DNA from: Streptomyces spiroverticillatus
Lineage (GTDB): Bacteria; Actinomycetota; Actinomycetes; Streptomycetales; Streptomycetaceae
Direction: 5' to 3'
DNA: 64,000 nucleotides
Assembly (NCBI GenBank): GCA_014650415.1
Contig: BMUX01000012.1
Span: forward strand, 68,419-132,418
In this document: in pieces, positions 8,807 to 18,186 of the stretch
How the letters are laid out: every line of letters begins with the position of its first letter
Position numbering within the stretch: the first letter of the stretch is position 1
Program-made: the position numbers and the translations under genes
The notes under the pieces: model-generated
Told to the model about the DNA's origin: nothing
Databases searched by the model: none
Seen by the model: only the letters and a program-made list of their open reading frames with translations

Positions 8807-10110
8807 CGAAGGGGTTCCTCACCGGGGTCGGGGAAGGAGGGTGCCGCCGGGCCGAGCCCGGCGTCCAGCAGGTCGTCCGCCGGGCAACGGCCACGCACCA
8901 CGTAGCGCCGTACGTACGCATCCACCGCGTCCTGTACGGCCGGCGGCGCGCCCAGCCGGGGCAGGGCGTCCTGCGCGGCGGCGAAGCAGGTCACGGCGGC
9001 CGCATGCAGTTCGGCGTCCGCCAGTCCCTCGCGGGCGGCGGTTTCCCAGAGCGGGTTGCGCGGAGCGGGGCATGAACCCGCCCTGCCAGCAAGGGAACTG
9101 ACGGCCTGCCAGGCGGTCTCGGTGGCCTGCGGGTCGTCGAAGAGGGCGGCTGTCACGGCGAGCGGGACCGCCCAGCCGTCCTCGCCGGGCTGCGCGTCGA
9201 TCATCCGCAGCTCCAGGTGCCCCTGCGGGCGCACCGGCGGGAACAGGGTCGTCAGGTGGTACTCCAGGTCGGCGCGGTCGGGCGCGCGCGGGGCCCGACT
9301 GCGGGTCCACTCCCGGAAGGTCAGCCCCTCGGGCACCTCCCAGGGCTTGCCCTCCTCGGCCCGTACGCACAACACCGGTGCGTCCAGGGCCCGCCTGGCC
9401 CAAGCGGTACGCGGCTCGTCGCCGGTCGGCGGGGCGAGGGTGCGGCCCGCCTCGATGTCGCCCCACAGGGCCTGCCGGTGCGACCGCCACCCGGTCCGAC
9501 TTCCCTGGTCGTAGGGCGAGTTGGCGAAGGAGGCGGCGAGCACCGCCCCCAGCAAGTGGGCCAGCGCCCACCGCCTGGCCAGGCTCTGCGGCCCCGGGCC
9601 CTCGTGCCCGGCGTCCACGCACACCTGGATCGACGCCGAGGAGCACATCATGGTGCGGCCCGCAGGACCCGCACGGTCGAGGGCGGTCTCCATGGCGTCG
9701 TACCGGGGCTCCCGCAGGAAGCGGCGCGGCGGCTGCCACGGGTCCTGGCCGAATCCGGCGAGCGCCAGACCCAGGTCCCCCAACGCCCCGCGCACGGCGG
9801 CGAGATCGGCGGACACGGAGTCCAGCAGCTGGGTGAGGGAAGCGGCGGGCAGTGAGCTGAGCTCCAACTGGCCACCGGGTTCGACGGTGAGCCCCGACCG
9901 CAACGGCAGCTTCCGGGCGGCCTCGTGGGCGGCGGCGAGACGCTCGCGCGCGACGGGCAGATGCGGGGCGCCGGCGTCGTGGACGAGCCATTCGAGTTCC
10001 ACGCCGAGCATGCGGGGCGGGCCCGTCTTGAAACAGATGCAGCGCAGCAGATCCGCCGCCTCCGTCTCCGTGATGGGCGGCCCCTCGCCGGTCAACTGGG
10101 CTGTGGGCAT
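8803..10110 (-). CDS. egtA: glutamate-cysteine ligase EgtA
   Basis: 435 residues, GCS2-like carboxylate-amine ligase making gamma-glutamylcysteine for the EgtB reaction. Seen: PRMLGVELEWLVHD near the N-terminus (ELE metal/substrate motif), SSASIQVCVDAG, FANSPYDQGSRTGWRSHRQ and HLELRMIDAQP. The ATG at 10110 is preceded by a strong GAGGAGG Shine-Dalgarno. The frame stays open far upstream but there is no ribosome site there, so the shorter start is preferred. First gene of the egtABCD operon. No egtE (C-S lyase) is adjacent; that step must be encoded elsewhere. Confidence 0.94.
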   Translation of the reverse strand: MPTAQLTGEGPPITETEAADLLRCICFKTGPPRMLGVELEWLVHDAGAPHLPVARERLAAAHEAARKLPLRSGLTVEPGGQLELSSLPAASLTQLLDSVSADLAAVRGALGDLGLALAGFGQDPWQPPRRFLREPRYDAMETALDRAGPAGRTMMCSSASIQVCVDAGHEGPGPQSLARRWALAHLLGAVLAASFANSPYDQGSRTGWRSHRQALWGDIEAGRTLAPPTGDEPRTAWARRALDAPVLCVRAEEGKPWEVPEGLTFREWTRSRAPRAPDRADLEYHLTTLFPPVRPQGHLELRMIDAQPGEDGWAVPLAVTAALFDDPQATETAWQAVSSLAGRAGSCPAPRNPLWETAAREGLADAELHAAAVTCFAAAQDALPRLGAPPAVQDAVDAYVRRYVVRGRCPADDLLDAGLGPAAPSFPDPGEEPLR

Positions 10111-10313
10111 GGACAGTTCCTCCTCCGCAACACGGGAATCCCTCTCTTGTTCACTCGGACGGCCGCTGCCCGGCTGTGTCTTCTGCGCTCTTTGGATCCG
10201 GACACAGCAGACCACCCAACCCACACTCCGGGCCCCGCACAAGAGGCACCTTTTGGCCGTGCGCGCCACCGTGAACCCCCGCCTCCGCTTCCCGTGGATC
10301 CCGCTAAATCCCG

Positions 10314-10343
10314 TTGCGGCACCCCTCGTCCGGCCCGCACGAT
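10314..10343 (+). promoter_or_regulatory. promoter of the macrodomain gene (leaderless)
   Basis: TTGCGG (10314-10319), 18-nt spacer, CACGAT (10338-10343). The expected start site falls at about 10350-10351, the GTG codon, which explains the absence of a Shine-Dalgarno. The 240-nt divergent region 10111-10350 also carries the egtA promoter, which I could not place with confidence. Confidence 0.5.
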
Positions 10344-10350
10344 CACCTCC

Positions 10351-11169
10351 GTGAGTGCACGTATGCGCCAAGTGGCGCGAGAAACCGAGAACATCGCCAC
10401 CGCCGGGCAGTACACCTGCCCCCGAGGGCGGAACGTATCCATCGCCGCCGAACTCGCCGAGGCCGTCGCCGGAACCCGCATGCACGGCCCGGAACCGGTG
10501 CCGGCCGAGCCCGCCGCCGACCGGACCACCGTCTTCGAGGTGACCGCCGAGAGCAGCACCGAAGCCGCCCGCCGCCTGACCGGCGAGGCCGCCGACCCGG
10601 TCGCCGTGCTCTGCTTCGCCTCCGCCCGCAACCCCGGCGGCGGCTACCTCAACGGGGCCCAGGCCCAGGAGGAGGCGCTCTGCCGGGCCTCCGCCCTCTA
10701 CACCTGCCTGCTGCGCGCCCCGGAGTTCTACGCCCACCACCGCGCCGAACGCGACGTGTTCTACACCGACCGCGTCATCCACGCCCCGGGCGTCCCCGTC
10801 TTCCGCGACGACCGCGGCGCGCTGCTGTCCGACCCGTACCGGGTCGGCTTCCTGACCTCGCCCGCCCCCAACGCCGGGGTGATCCGCCGCAACGACCCCG
10901 CCCAGCAGCACCGCATCCCGCAGGTGCTCGCCCGCCGGGCGGAGAGAGTGCTGGAAGTCGCCGTCGCGCACGGCTACCGGCGGATCGTGCTCGGGGCCTG
11001 GGGCTGCGGCGTCTTCCAGAACGACCCCGACACCGTCGCCGGGGTCTTCCGTGAACTCCTCACGGGGGACGGCCGGTTCGCCGCCCACTTCGAGCGGGTG
11101 ACCCTCGCCGTGCTCGACCGCACCGGCAAGGGTCCCGCGCTCACCGCGTTCCGTACCGCCTTCGCCTGA
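10351..11169 (+). CDS. TIGR02452-family poly(ADP-ribose) glycohydrolase (macrodomain)
   Basis: 272 residues. The bacterial PARG signature GGG-X(6-8)-QEE is present as G96GGYLNGAQAQEE108. The rest of the DUF2263/TIGR02452 fold follows (FYTDRVIHAPGVPVFR, PAPNAGVIRR, RIVLGAWGCGVFQND). These enzymes hydrolyse poly(ADP-ribose) chains and are found across actinobacteria. The cellular target is unknown. GTG 10351 is chosen because a promoter places the transcription start there; ATG 10363 is an in-frame alternative. Divergent from egtA, monocistronic, and convergent with the PemK-like gene 15 nt beyond. Confidence 0.88.
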   Translation: MSARMRQVARETENIATAGQYTCPRGRNVSIAAELAEAVAGTRMHGPEPVPAEPAADRTTVFEVTAESSTEAARRLTGEAADPVAVLCFASARNPGGGYLNGAQAQEEALCRASALYTCLLRAPEFYAHHRAERDVFYTDRVIHAPGVPVFRDDRGALLSDPYRVGFLTSPAPNAGVIRRNDPAQQHRIPQVLARRAERVLEVAVAHGYRRIVLGAWGCGVFQNDPDTVAGVFRELLTGDGRFAAHFERVTLAVLDRTGKGPALTAFRTAFA

Positions 11170-11183
11170 GCCTCCCTGGGGGC

Positions 11184-11666
11184 TCAGCCGCGCCAGCCGT
11201 ACCGCTCGCCGAGCCGCCCCGTCACCCGGTCGAACCTGTCCCGGTCCAGCGCGCACGCCTCGCGCCGCATGCCCTCCTCGTGCACCCGCAGCACCCGGTC
11301 CAGGTCCACCCACGACTCGCGCCCCGCACTGTCCCAGGGGCCCGCACCGATCGGCAGCCACTCCCGGTCGTGGTCGTGCCGCTTGCTGGAGAGCCGCACC
11401 GCGAGCAGCGTGCCCGCCTCCTCGCGGGCCACCACCAGCACCGGACGGTCCTTGCCCCGCCCGTCGTTCTCCTCGTACGGCACGAACGTCCATACGATCT
11501 CGCCCGGATCGGGGTCCCCGTCGTGCTCGGGCGCGTACTCCATGCGCACCGGCCCGATGTCGTACGGCTCGACCTCCACCGTCGCGGTCGGCCCGCAACT
11601 GCCGGGAAGGTCGGTGCGCCGCTCCGGGTCGCTCTGCCTGGTCTGGTCGTCCAGTGAAGTCGTCAC
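11184..11666 (-). CDS. PemK/MazF-like protein
   Basis: 160 residues. After a 35-40 residue polar N-terminus lies a MazF/PemK-like barrel: GEIVWTFVPYEE, KDRPVLVVARE, LLAVRLSSKRH and WVDLDRVLRVH. Family members are mRNA interferases or ribosomal-site binders. No antitoxin-sized gene lies beside it, so it is probably a stand-alone, non-toxic relative common in Streptomyces. GTG 11666 is the first plausible start. The Shine-Dalgarno is weak and leaderless initiation is possible. Confidence 0.75.
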   Translation of the reverse strand: MTTSLDDQTRQSDPERRTDLPGSCGPTATVEVEPYDIGPVRMEYAPEHDGDPDPGEIVWTFVPYEENDGRGKDRPVLVVAREEAGTLLAVRLSSKRHDHDREWLPIGAGPWDSAGRESWVDLDRVLRVHEEGMRREACALDRDRFDRVTGRLGERYGWRG

Positions 11667-11763
11667 GCGAGCAGCGTAGGGGGTCACGGGCGCCGGACGC
11701 CGGATGCGGCCGACCGGCCCAGCGCACGGCGCGTGCCGGGCGCGGCGGCCCGAGGCTCGGCCC

Positions 11764-12783
11764 ATGAACGTAACCCTGCCCGCTCTGTTCGTCGCTCTCG
11801 GGCTCGTCGCGGCCGTGCCGCCCGCCCCCGAGGCTGCGCCGCCGCGGACCTCCTCCGCGTGGCTGCCGTACTGGGACCAGGAGACGGGCTACCGCGACGC
11901 CCTCGCGCACGCCGAGCAGCTGCACACCGTCAGCCCCTTCTGGTACCAGGCCAAGGCCGCCGACCGTGTCGACCCGCACTACAGCGCCGAGGACACGCGC
12001 ATCGTCGACGGACTCCACAAGGCCGGGATCAAGGTCGTGCCGACCGTCATGGAGACCCTCCCCGCCGGAGCCCTCGCCGCGATCCTCACCGACCCCGGGC
12101 GCCGCGCCACCCACCTGCGCACCCTCCTCGCGGTCGCCGAACGCGGCGACTACGACGGGCTCGAACTCGACTACGAAACCATCGCGCCCACCCCCGAACC
12201 CGCCTACCGCAAGGTGCGCGCCGGATACGCCGCCCTCGTCACCGACCTGTGCGCCGCCCTGCACAAGAGGGGCAAGACGTGCGCCGTCGCGGTCACCCCG
12301 CAGACCGACGGCAGCGGCCGCATCTGGGACTACCCGGCACTGGGCAGGGCCGCCGACCGGGTGCGGATCATGGCGTACAACCTGCACTGGGAGGGCGGGG
12401 AGGCGGGCCCGTTGGCCACCCCCGCCTGGTACGACCGCATCCTCGCCCACGCCACCTCCGTCATCCCCCGCGCCAAGATCGAGACGGCGTTGCCCGCGTA
12501 CGGCTGGGACTGGACGCCCGGAGGCCCCACCAAGCACGTGACCTGGAAGGAGGCCGAGGCGCTGCGCAAGCGCACCGGTGCGCCGTACCGGCTCGACCCG
12601 GACGCCGGATCACCTCACTTCACGTACGAGGAGAACGGGCGCGAGCGCACCGTCTGGTACCAGGACGCGCGCGGGGTCGCCGCCCATCTGCCGGTGCTGC
12701 GCAAGCACGGGATCACGCAGACGGGGCTGTGGGCGCTGGGGTTCGAGGACCCGGGGGTGTGGAAGGTGCTGGCGGGGGGATGA
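11764..12783 (+). CDS. secreted GH18 (YaaH/SleL-like) glycoside hydrolase
   Basis: 339 residues. Seen: a signal-like hydrophobic N-terminus ending near Ala25, and a GH18 barrel whose catalytic strand is D131GLELDYE138. The usual DxxDxDxE is conserved at the first Asp, the sixth Asp and the acid Glu, with Glu instead of Asp at position 4. The rest (RIMAYNLHWEGG, ETALPAYGWDW, WYQDARGV, LWALGFEDP) matches spore-cortex/peptidoglycan N-acetylglucosaminidases rather than classical chitinases. ATG 11764 follows GAGG with 8-nt spacing. A cell-wall lytic role in sporulation is inferred. Confidence 0.85.
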   Translation: MNVTLPALFVALGLVAAVPPAPEAAPPRTSSAWLPYWDQETGYRDALAHAEQLHTVSPFWYQAKAADRVDPHYSAEDTRIVDGLHKAGIKVVPTVMETLPAGALAAILTDPGRRATHLRTLLAVAERGDYDGLELDYETIAPTPEPAYRKVRAGYAALVTDLCAALHKRGKTCAVAVTPQTDGSGRIWDYPALGRAADRVRIMAYNLHWEGGEAGPLATPAWYDRILAHATSVIPRAKIETALPAYGWDWTPGGPTKHVTWKEAEALRKRTGAPYRLDPDAGSPHFTYEENGRERTVWYQDARGVAAHLPVLRKHGITQTGLWALGFEDPGVWKVLAGG

Positions 12784-12817
12784 GCCGTCCGCGCAAGGGG
12801 GATGAGCCGTCCGCGCA
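12775..12817. repeat. 21-bp direct repeat containing the GH18 stop codon
   Basis: Two identical 21-bp copies (12775-12795 and 12797-12817, period 22) of GGGGGATGAGCC followed by GTCCGCGCA. The first copy contains the TGA stop of the GH18 gene; the second repeats it one frame over. Confidence 0.8.
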
Positions 12818-12821
12818 CAGG

Positions 12822-12860
12822 GAAGCGGCCGGCCCCCCTGTGCAGGGGACCGGCCGCTTC
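12822..12860. terminator. bidirectional hairpin terminator
   Basis: GAAGCGGCCGG (12822-12832) pairs with CCGGCCGCTTC (12850-12860), with further inner pairing CCCC/GGGG. It lies between the convergent GH18 and alpha/beta-hydrolase genes. Confidence 0.85.
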
Positions 12861-12893
12861 GTCTCTCACCACGAACGTGGACTAGACCATGGA

Positions 12894-13589
12894 CTAGATC
12901 CAGCCATCCAGCGAGGCCATGAAGCCGTCGAAGTCGTCGCGCTGGATCGTGTGGCCCGCACCCGTCACCGTGCGCACCTCGAAGCCGCGCTCGCGCAGCA
13001 GCGCGGCCCGCTCCTCGTTGATGATCATGCTCGGGTCGGCGAGCTGCACCAGCGACGGAACGACCGGCTTCGCGGGCAGCAGGTCGCGGCCCTTCAGCGC
13101 GGCCAGACCGAGCGCGCTGGCCTCGTCCCAGAGCGCCAGCGTCGCCAGCTCCACGTCGACGTCCTCGTCGGCCCAGCGCGGGTTCATCCCCGCGACGACC
13201 TCACGCGTGGCGGACTTGAACTGGACGAAGACCTCCGGGCCCATGCCCTCGGGCAGCTCCAGGTGCCACGCCGGGTCGGAGTACACCGCGCGCTGCGGAC
13301 GCAGCCGGTCCACGGCGAGGGAGAGCGTGAGGCCGCCCAGCGAGTGGCCGATGGCCAGCTCCGCGCCGCCGGGGAGCGTCTCGACGAGGTCGTCGGCGAA
13401 CTCCTCGGGGGTGTAGGAGTCGGCGCGGTCGCTCAGGCCGTGGCCGCGCAGGTCCACCGCGATGACGCGGTAGCCCTCGTCGGCGAGCGCGGGGCCCACG
13501 GTGCGCCAGGCGCGGTGGTCGGCCATGATGCCGTGGATCAGTAGGGCGATGCGGTCGCCCTCGCCCCAGGTGTGGGTGTTCAGCTGCAC
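12894..13589 (-). CDS. alpha/beta-fold hydrolase
   Basis: 231 residues. Seen: oxyanion strand LLIHGIMADHRAW, DLRGHGLSD, nucleophile elbow AIGHSLGG (Ser about 93), and a C-terminal GAGHTIQRDD histidine. A generic esterase/lipase-like hydrolase with no recognisable substrate specificity. GTG 13589 has a GGAAAGG site about 7 nt upstream; the longer frame into the neighbouring MFS 3' region is noncoding. It lies downstream of the MFS gene in the same orientation but is separated by a strong hairpin, so it is probably transcribed alone. Confidence 0.8.
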   Translation of the reverse strand: MQLNTHTWGEGDRIALLIHGIMADHRAWRTVGPALADEGYRVIAVDLRGHGLSDRADSYTPEEFADDLVETLPGGAELAIGHSLGGLTLSLAVDRLRPQRAVYSDPAWHLELPEGMGPEVFVQFKSATREVVAGMNPRWADEDVDVELATLALWDEASALGLAALKGRDLLPAKPVVPSLVQLADPSMIINEERAALLRERGFEVRTVTGAGHTIQRDDFDGFMASLDGWI

Positions 13590-13634
13590 GTGCGTGCCTT
13601 TCCAGGGTGGGGGGCCTTGTGGGCCGTTGTACGT

Positions 13635-13673
13635 CTTCGGGGCGGGCCGGTCGTGGACCGGCCCGCCCCGAAG
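13635..13673 (-). terminator. terminator after the MFS gene
   Basis: Perfect 18-bp stem: CTTCGGGGCGGGCCGGTC (13635-13652) with its complement at 13656-13673 and a GTG loop. It starts 4 nt past the MFS stop codon on the minus strand. Confidence 0.85.
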
Positions 13674-13677
13674 TGGA

Positions 13678-14928
13678 TCACCGGACGCTGCGGATCGGAT
13701 AGACCGCGAGGGCGCCGAGCAGGGAGAGGACTGCGGCGACCAGGAAGAGCGCCGTGTACCCGCCGGAGAGCTGGACCACCAGACCGGCGACGAACGGGGC
13801 GGCGATCTGCGGACCGGCGTTGGCGACGTTGAGGATGCCCATGTCACGGGCGGCGTCCTCGGACTTCGGCAGCACCATCGTCACGAGCGCGGTGTCCACG
13901 GCCATGTAGCAGCCGAAGCCCAGACCGTTGATCGCGCCGAAGATCAGCATCGCGGTCCAGCTGGAGGAGAGTGCCGGGAAGATCATGGCGACGGCGGCCA
14001 GCAGGGCGGAGACCGCGACGAACAGCTTGCGACGGTTGTACTTGTCGGAGAGCCAGCCGCCCAGGACGGTGGAGATCACGGAGGCGAACGAGTTGACCAT
14101 CGTCAGGATCGCGGCGGCGGCCGGGGCGTCCATGCCCGCGGGCAGCTTCGTGTGGTCCTGGAGGATGTACAGCTGGAAGCCGAGGACACCGAAGTAGCCG
14201 AGGATCAGCAGCGCACGGCCGATGAAGGCCCAGCGGAAGTCGTGGTTGGCGAGTGCGCTGGCGAAGGACTTGGCCTGCTCCTTGAACGGCACCGGGGGCT
14301 TGCCCGGGCGGCGCTCCTCCTTGGCACAGGCCGTGAAGATCACGGCGGCCACGGCGACCATCGCGCCGAACACCAGGTAGCCGGTGCGGTAGCTGTCGGA
14401 GACGGCTGCGCCGACCAGTGCGCCGATCGTCGAACCGATCGGGATGCCGAGGCCGACGGCCGCCGAGGCCTTGCCGCGCGAGGCCACCGGGATGCGGTCG
14501 GGGACCACCGAAGTGAGCGCCGCCTGGTAGAAGTTCATCGCCGCCTGGCCGAGGCACCAGACGATCGTGACCAGCAGGACGGTGTTGACGCTGCCGAGCA
14601 GTGCCATCACCGCGAGGGCGCCGATGCCGCCGCCCAGGATCCAGGGGTTGCGGCGTCCGGAGCGGTCGGACAGCGCACCGGCTATCGGGTTGAAGATCGT
14701 CGCGAAGACCGCGGAAACACCGGAGACGACGGTCATGTTGCTGACCTTGTTCGCCGGGTCGATGCCGGCCACCTGAAGGGCCAGCACGAAGCCGGGAACG
14801 CCGATGTACAGGGCGTACATGACCGTGTTGCCGAGAAGCAGCAGCGGCAGCAGCCCACGAGTGGGGCGGGGCGCCTGAGCGGAGTCGGTAGCGGCTGCAA
14901 CGCCGGTGCCGGGGGAGGAAAGGGCCAC
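13678..14928 (-). CDS. MFS transporter controlled by a LacI-family regulator
   Basis: 416 residues with about 12 hydrophobic segments. Seen: the MFS loop motif GALSDRSGRRNPW between TM2 and TM3 and its repeat GGWLSDKYNRRK in the second half, plus a central basic loop (KEERRPGKPPV). The overall pattern resembles sugar/cation MFS symporters; the solute is unknown. GTG 14928 is supported by GGAGG 5 nt upstream. A longer frame runs into the divergent regulator's operator region and is rejected. The divergent LacI gene and shared operators make substrate-induced expression likely. Confidence 0.82.
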   Translation of the reverse strand: MALSSPGTGVAAATDSAQAPRPTRGLLPLLLLGNTVMYALYIGVPGFVLALQVAGIDPANKVSNMTVVSGVSAVFATIFNPIAGALSDRSGRRNPWILGGGIGALAVMALLGSVNTVLLVTIVWCLGQAAMNFYQAALTSVVPDRIPVASRGKASAAVGLGIPIGSTIGALVGAAVSDSYRTGYLVFGAMVAVAAVIFTACAKEERRPGKPPVPFKEQAKSFASALANHDFRWAFIGRALLILGYFGVLGFQLYILQDHTKLPAGMDAPAAAAILTMVNSFASVISTVLGGWLSDKYNRRKLFVAVSALLAAVAMIFPALSSSWTAMLIFGAINGLGFGCYMAVDTALVTMVLPKSEDAARDMGILNVANAGPQIAAPFVAGLVVQLSGGYTALFLVAAVLSLLGALAVYPIRSVR

Positions 14929-14998
14929 GCTGCCCTCCAGTGTCAAGAGAACGGTGAATGGGATGAGGGGTGGGCTCCGGACGGGGAAACGGAGACAC

Positions 14999-15035
14999 GG
15001 GTTCCGTGAAGGGATTCCGTGAGGGGTTCCGTGGC
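14999..15035. repeat. three 12-13 bp direct repeats upstream of the MFS gene
   Basis: GGGTTCCGTGAA (14999-15010), GGGATTCCGTGAG (15011-15023) and GGGTTCCGTGGC (15024-15035) lie head to tail 70-110 nt upstream of the MFS start, next to the LacI-type operators. Confidence 0.65.
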
Positions 15036-15055
15036 CGAAGCTCCGAAAGCTAAGG

Positions 15056-15080
15056 TGACACGTGTCAGTGACCCGTGTAA
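15056..15080. promoter_or_regulatory. tandem palindromic operator between MFS and LacI genes
   Basis: A perfect 12-bp palindrome TGACACGTGTCA (15056-15067) is followed one base later by a near copy TGACCCGTGTAA (15069-15080). A LacI-like half-palindrome AAACGCTTT follows. The position between divergent transport and regulator genes makes it the likely binding site of the LacI protein. Confidence 0.6.
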
Positions 15081-15153
15081 ACGCTTTGTAGCACCGAAAT
15101 CCGGCCAACCGCTAGACCCTGTGACGCAACAGTCTGGAAAGATGCCGAACGCG

Positions 15154-16176
15154 ATGAGCCAGACACCGAAGAAGTCAGCCGAACAACCCGTCCCCACCAG
15201 CACCGATGTCGCACGCCTGGCGGGCGTTTCGCGCGCCACCGTGTCCTACGTGCTGAACAACACCTCGGCCGTGCGGATCAGCGAACCCACCCGCCGCCGG
15301 GTCCGCGAGGCCGCCGAGGAACTCGGCTACGTCCCGCACGCTGCGGCCCGCAGCCTGCGCGCGGGCCACACCCGCATGGTCCTGCTGCCGACCGCGCACA
15401 TCCCCGTCGGTCCGCTGTACGGCCAGTTCTTCAACGAACTGCACTGGGCGCTGCGCAATCTCGACTACACCGTCGTCCAGTACGGCAGCCTCGGCCTCTC
15501 CGGCGACGAGGCGGCCCGCGCCTGGGCCGAACTCCGCCCGGTCGCCGTGGTCTCGCTCGGGGAGATCACACTGACCGCGCGCGGAGTCTCCCTCCTCAAG
15601 AGGTCGGGCGCCAAGGCCGTCATCACCATGGGTCCGCAGCGCGTCGAGGGCGCGCACTCCCTGGTGATGGACCAGCGCGAGGTCGGCATCGCCGCAGCCC
15701 GGCACCTGCTGGACCGCGGCTGCCGCCGGATCGGCGCGATCCTCCCGGAGGAACCCGGCCTGGAGCTGTTCTCCAAACCCCGCCTCGCGGGCCTGCGCAA
15801 AGCTGTCACCGGCACTGGTGCTCGCGTCGAACCGCTCGGCATGCGGTACGACGAGGAGTCCGCGGCGGCGCTCGCCGCACGCTGGCGCGACCTCGACCTG
15901 GACGCGGTGTTCGCGTACAACGACGAGTACGCCCAGCTCCTCATGCGCGCCCTCCAGGACGCCGGCGTCGACGTGCCCGGCGAGACCGCCGTGATGGGTG
16001 CGGACGACCTCCTGATGGGCAAGCTGCTGCGGCCCAGCCTCAGCACCGTGCACATGCAGCTGCCGCCCGGCCAGCACCTCGCGGACCTGGTCGACCGGCT
16101 GGTCGCCCATCCCACCGAGCAGGTCGAGAACCACGACCTGATGGGGGCGCACGCGGTGCCCAGGGAATCGAGCTGA
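15154..16176 (+). CDS. LacI-family transcriptional regulator
   Basis: 340 residues. Seen: the LacI helix-turn-helix and hinge (TDVARLAGVSRATVSYVLN, ARSLRAGHTRMVLLPT), then a periplasmic-binding-protein-like effector domain (GCRRIGAILPEE, DAVFAYNDEYA, VMGADDLLMGKLLRPSLSTV). The effector domain lacks an obvious sugar-specific signature. ATG 15154 is used: a GGAAAG site lies 12 nt upstream, whereas ATG 15142 would abut it directly. Divergent from the MFS gene, whose promoter region contains palindromes, so local repression of the MFS gene and autoregulation are inferred. Confidence 0.88.
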   Translation: MSQTPKKSAEQPVPTSTDVARLAGVSRATVSYVLNNTSAVRISEPTRRRVREAAEELGYVPHAAARSLRAGHTRMVLLPTAHIPVGPLYGQFFNELHWALRNLDYTVVQYGSLGLSGDEAARAWAELRPVAVVSLGEITLTARGVSLLKRSGAKAVITMGPQRVEGAHSLVMDQREVGIAAARHLLDRGCRRIGAILPEEPGLELFSKPRLAGLRKAVTGTGARVEPLGMRYDEESAAALAARWRDLDLDAVFAYNDEYAQLLMRALQDAGVDVPGETAVMGADDLLMGKLLRPSLSTVHMQLPPGQHLADLVDRLVAHPTEQVENHDLMGAHAVPRESS

Positions 16177-16190
16177 CCCGCTGCCTCTGT

Positions 16191-16232
16191 TGTGACGCGT
16201 CCCCTCGTTGACAGCCGACGGGACGCGTCACA
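16191..16232 (+). terminator. terminator of the LacI gene
   Basis: TGTGACGCGTCCC (16191-16203) and its perfect complement GGGACGCGTCACA (16220-16232) form a 13-bp stem 15 nt after the stop. Confidence 0.75.
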
Positions 16233-16245
16233 GACTCGGGCACCG

Positions 16246-16263
16246 GTGATCAAGGACGATCAC
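16246..16263. promoter_or_regulatory. inverted repeat upstream of the thiolase gene
   Basis: GTGATC-N6-GATCAC, a perfect 6-bp inverted repeat about 70 nt before the thiolase ATG. It is flanked by two copies of the palindrome CACCGGTG (16241-16248 and 16277-16284). Candidate operator; the regulator is unknown. Confidence 0.4.
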
Positions 16264-16333
16264 AGGCGGTCGCGCACCGGTGTCCCACTCCGGTCCTCCG
16301 GTCCGAACGCCCTTGACCCGGAGGAGAGTTCCG

Positions 16334-17520
<1,187 letters not shown>

Positions 17521-17524
<4 letters not shown>

Positions 17525-17582
17525 GGGACTCTCGTACGCCATGTGCTGACGCGACTTCTCGTACGTCATGCGCTGACGCGAC
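17521..17582. repeat. 25-27 bp tandem repeat containing the thiolase stop codon
   Basis: Units start at CTGA at 17521, 17546 and 17573. Each full unit contains CTGA(GG/CGC)GACT...CTCGTACG(C/T)CATG. The first CTGA includes the TGA stop of the thiolase gene, and the stop is repeated in each copy. Confidence 0.7.
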
Positions 17583-17619
17583 AGTGGGCGCCACCTCGCA
17601 CGAGGGGGCGCCCACTGTC
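17580..17619. terminator. bidirectional terminator, thiolase / thioredoxin
   Basis: GACAGTGGGCGCC (17580-17592) pairs perfectly with GGCGCCCACTGTC (17607-17619), between convergent genes. Confidence 0.8.
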
Positions 17620-17641
17620 GTACTGCGCGGAGACGGACGCG

Positions 17642-18061
<420 letters not shown>

Positions 18062-18104
18062 GTTGTGCTCCTCTTCCGTCATTCAGGGCTTCGCCGTCCC
18101 CGCT

Positions 18105-18131
18105 CAACGGTGAACGGCGACGCCCTATTCC
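18105..18131 (-). promoter_or_regulatory. sigma-R promoter of thioredoxin
   Basis: Minus strand GGAAT (18131-18127), exactly 18 nt, then GTTG (18108-18105). This matches the established sigma-R consensus GGAAT-N18-GTT. The predicted leader is about 35-40 nt. Confidence 0.8.
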
Positions 18132-18186
18132 GCAGGTCCGCCTTCCCCTGTGGTCGCTGCCCACACCACCCATCAGACTGAGCTTC

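Noticed and set aside
10111..10290. N-terminal extension or Cys-rich leader peptide (RCLLCGARS...VVCCV) in frame upstream of egtA
   Set aside because: Tempting as a cysteine-attenuation leader, but the frame has no stop before egtA and no ribosome site; a strong GAGGAGG directly precedes ATG 10110.
11184..11666. Type II toxin-antitoxin module
   Set aside because: Only the MazF/PemK-like partner is present; no antitoxin gene precedes or follows it.
15071..15093. Rex-type redox operator in the LacI/MFS intergenic region (TGTAAACGCTTTG)
   Set aside because: Only the left half and centre fit the Rex consensus; the right arm TTCACA is missing.
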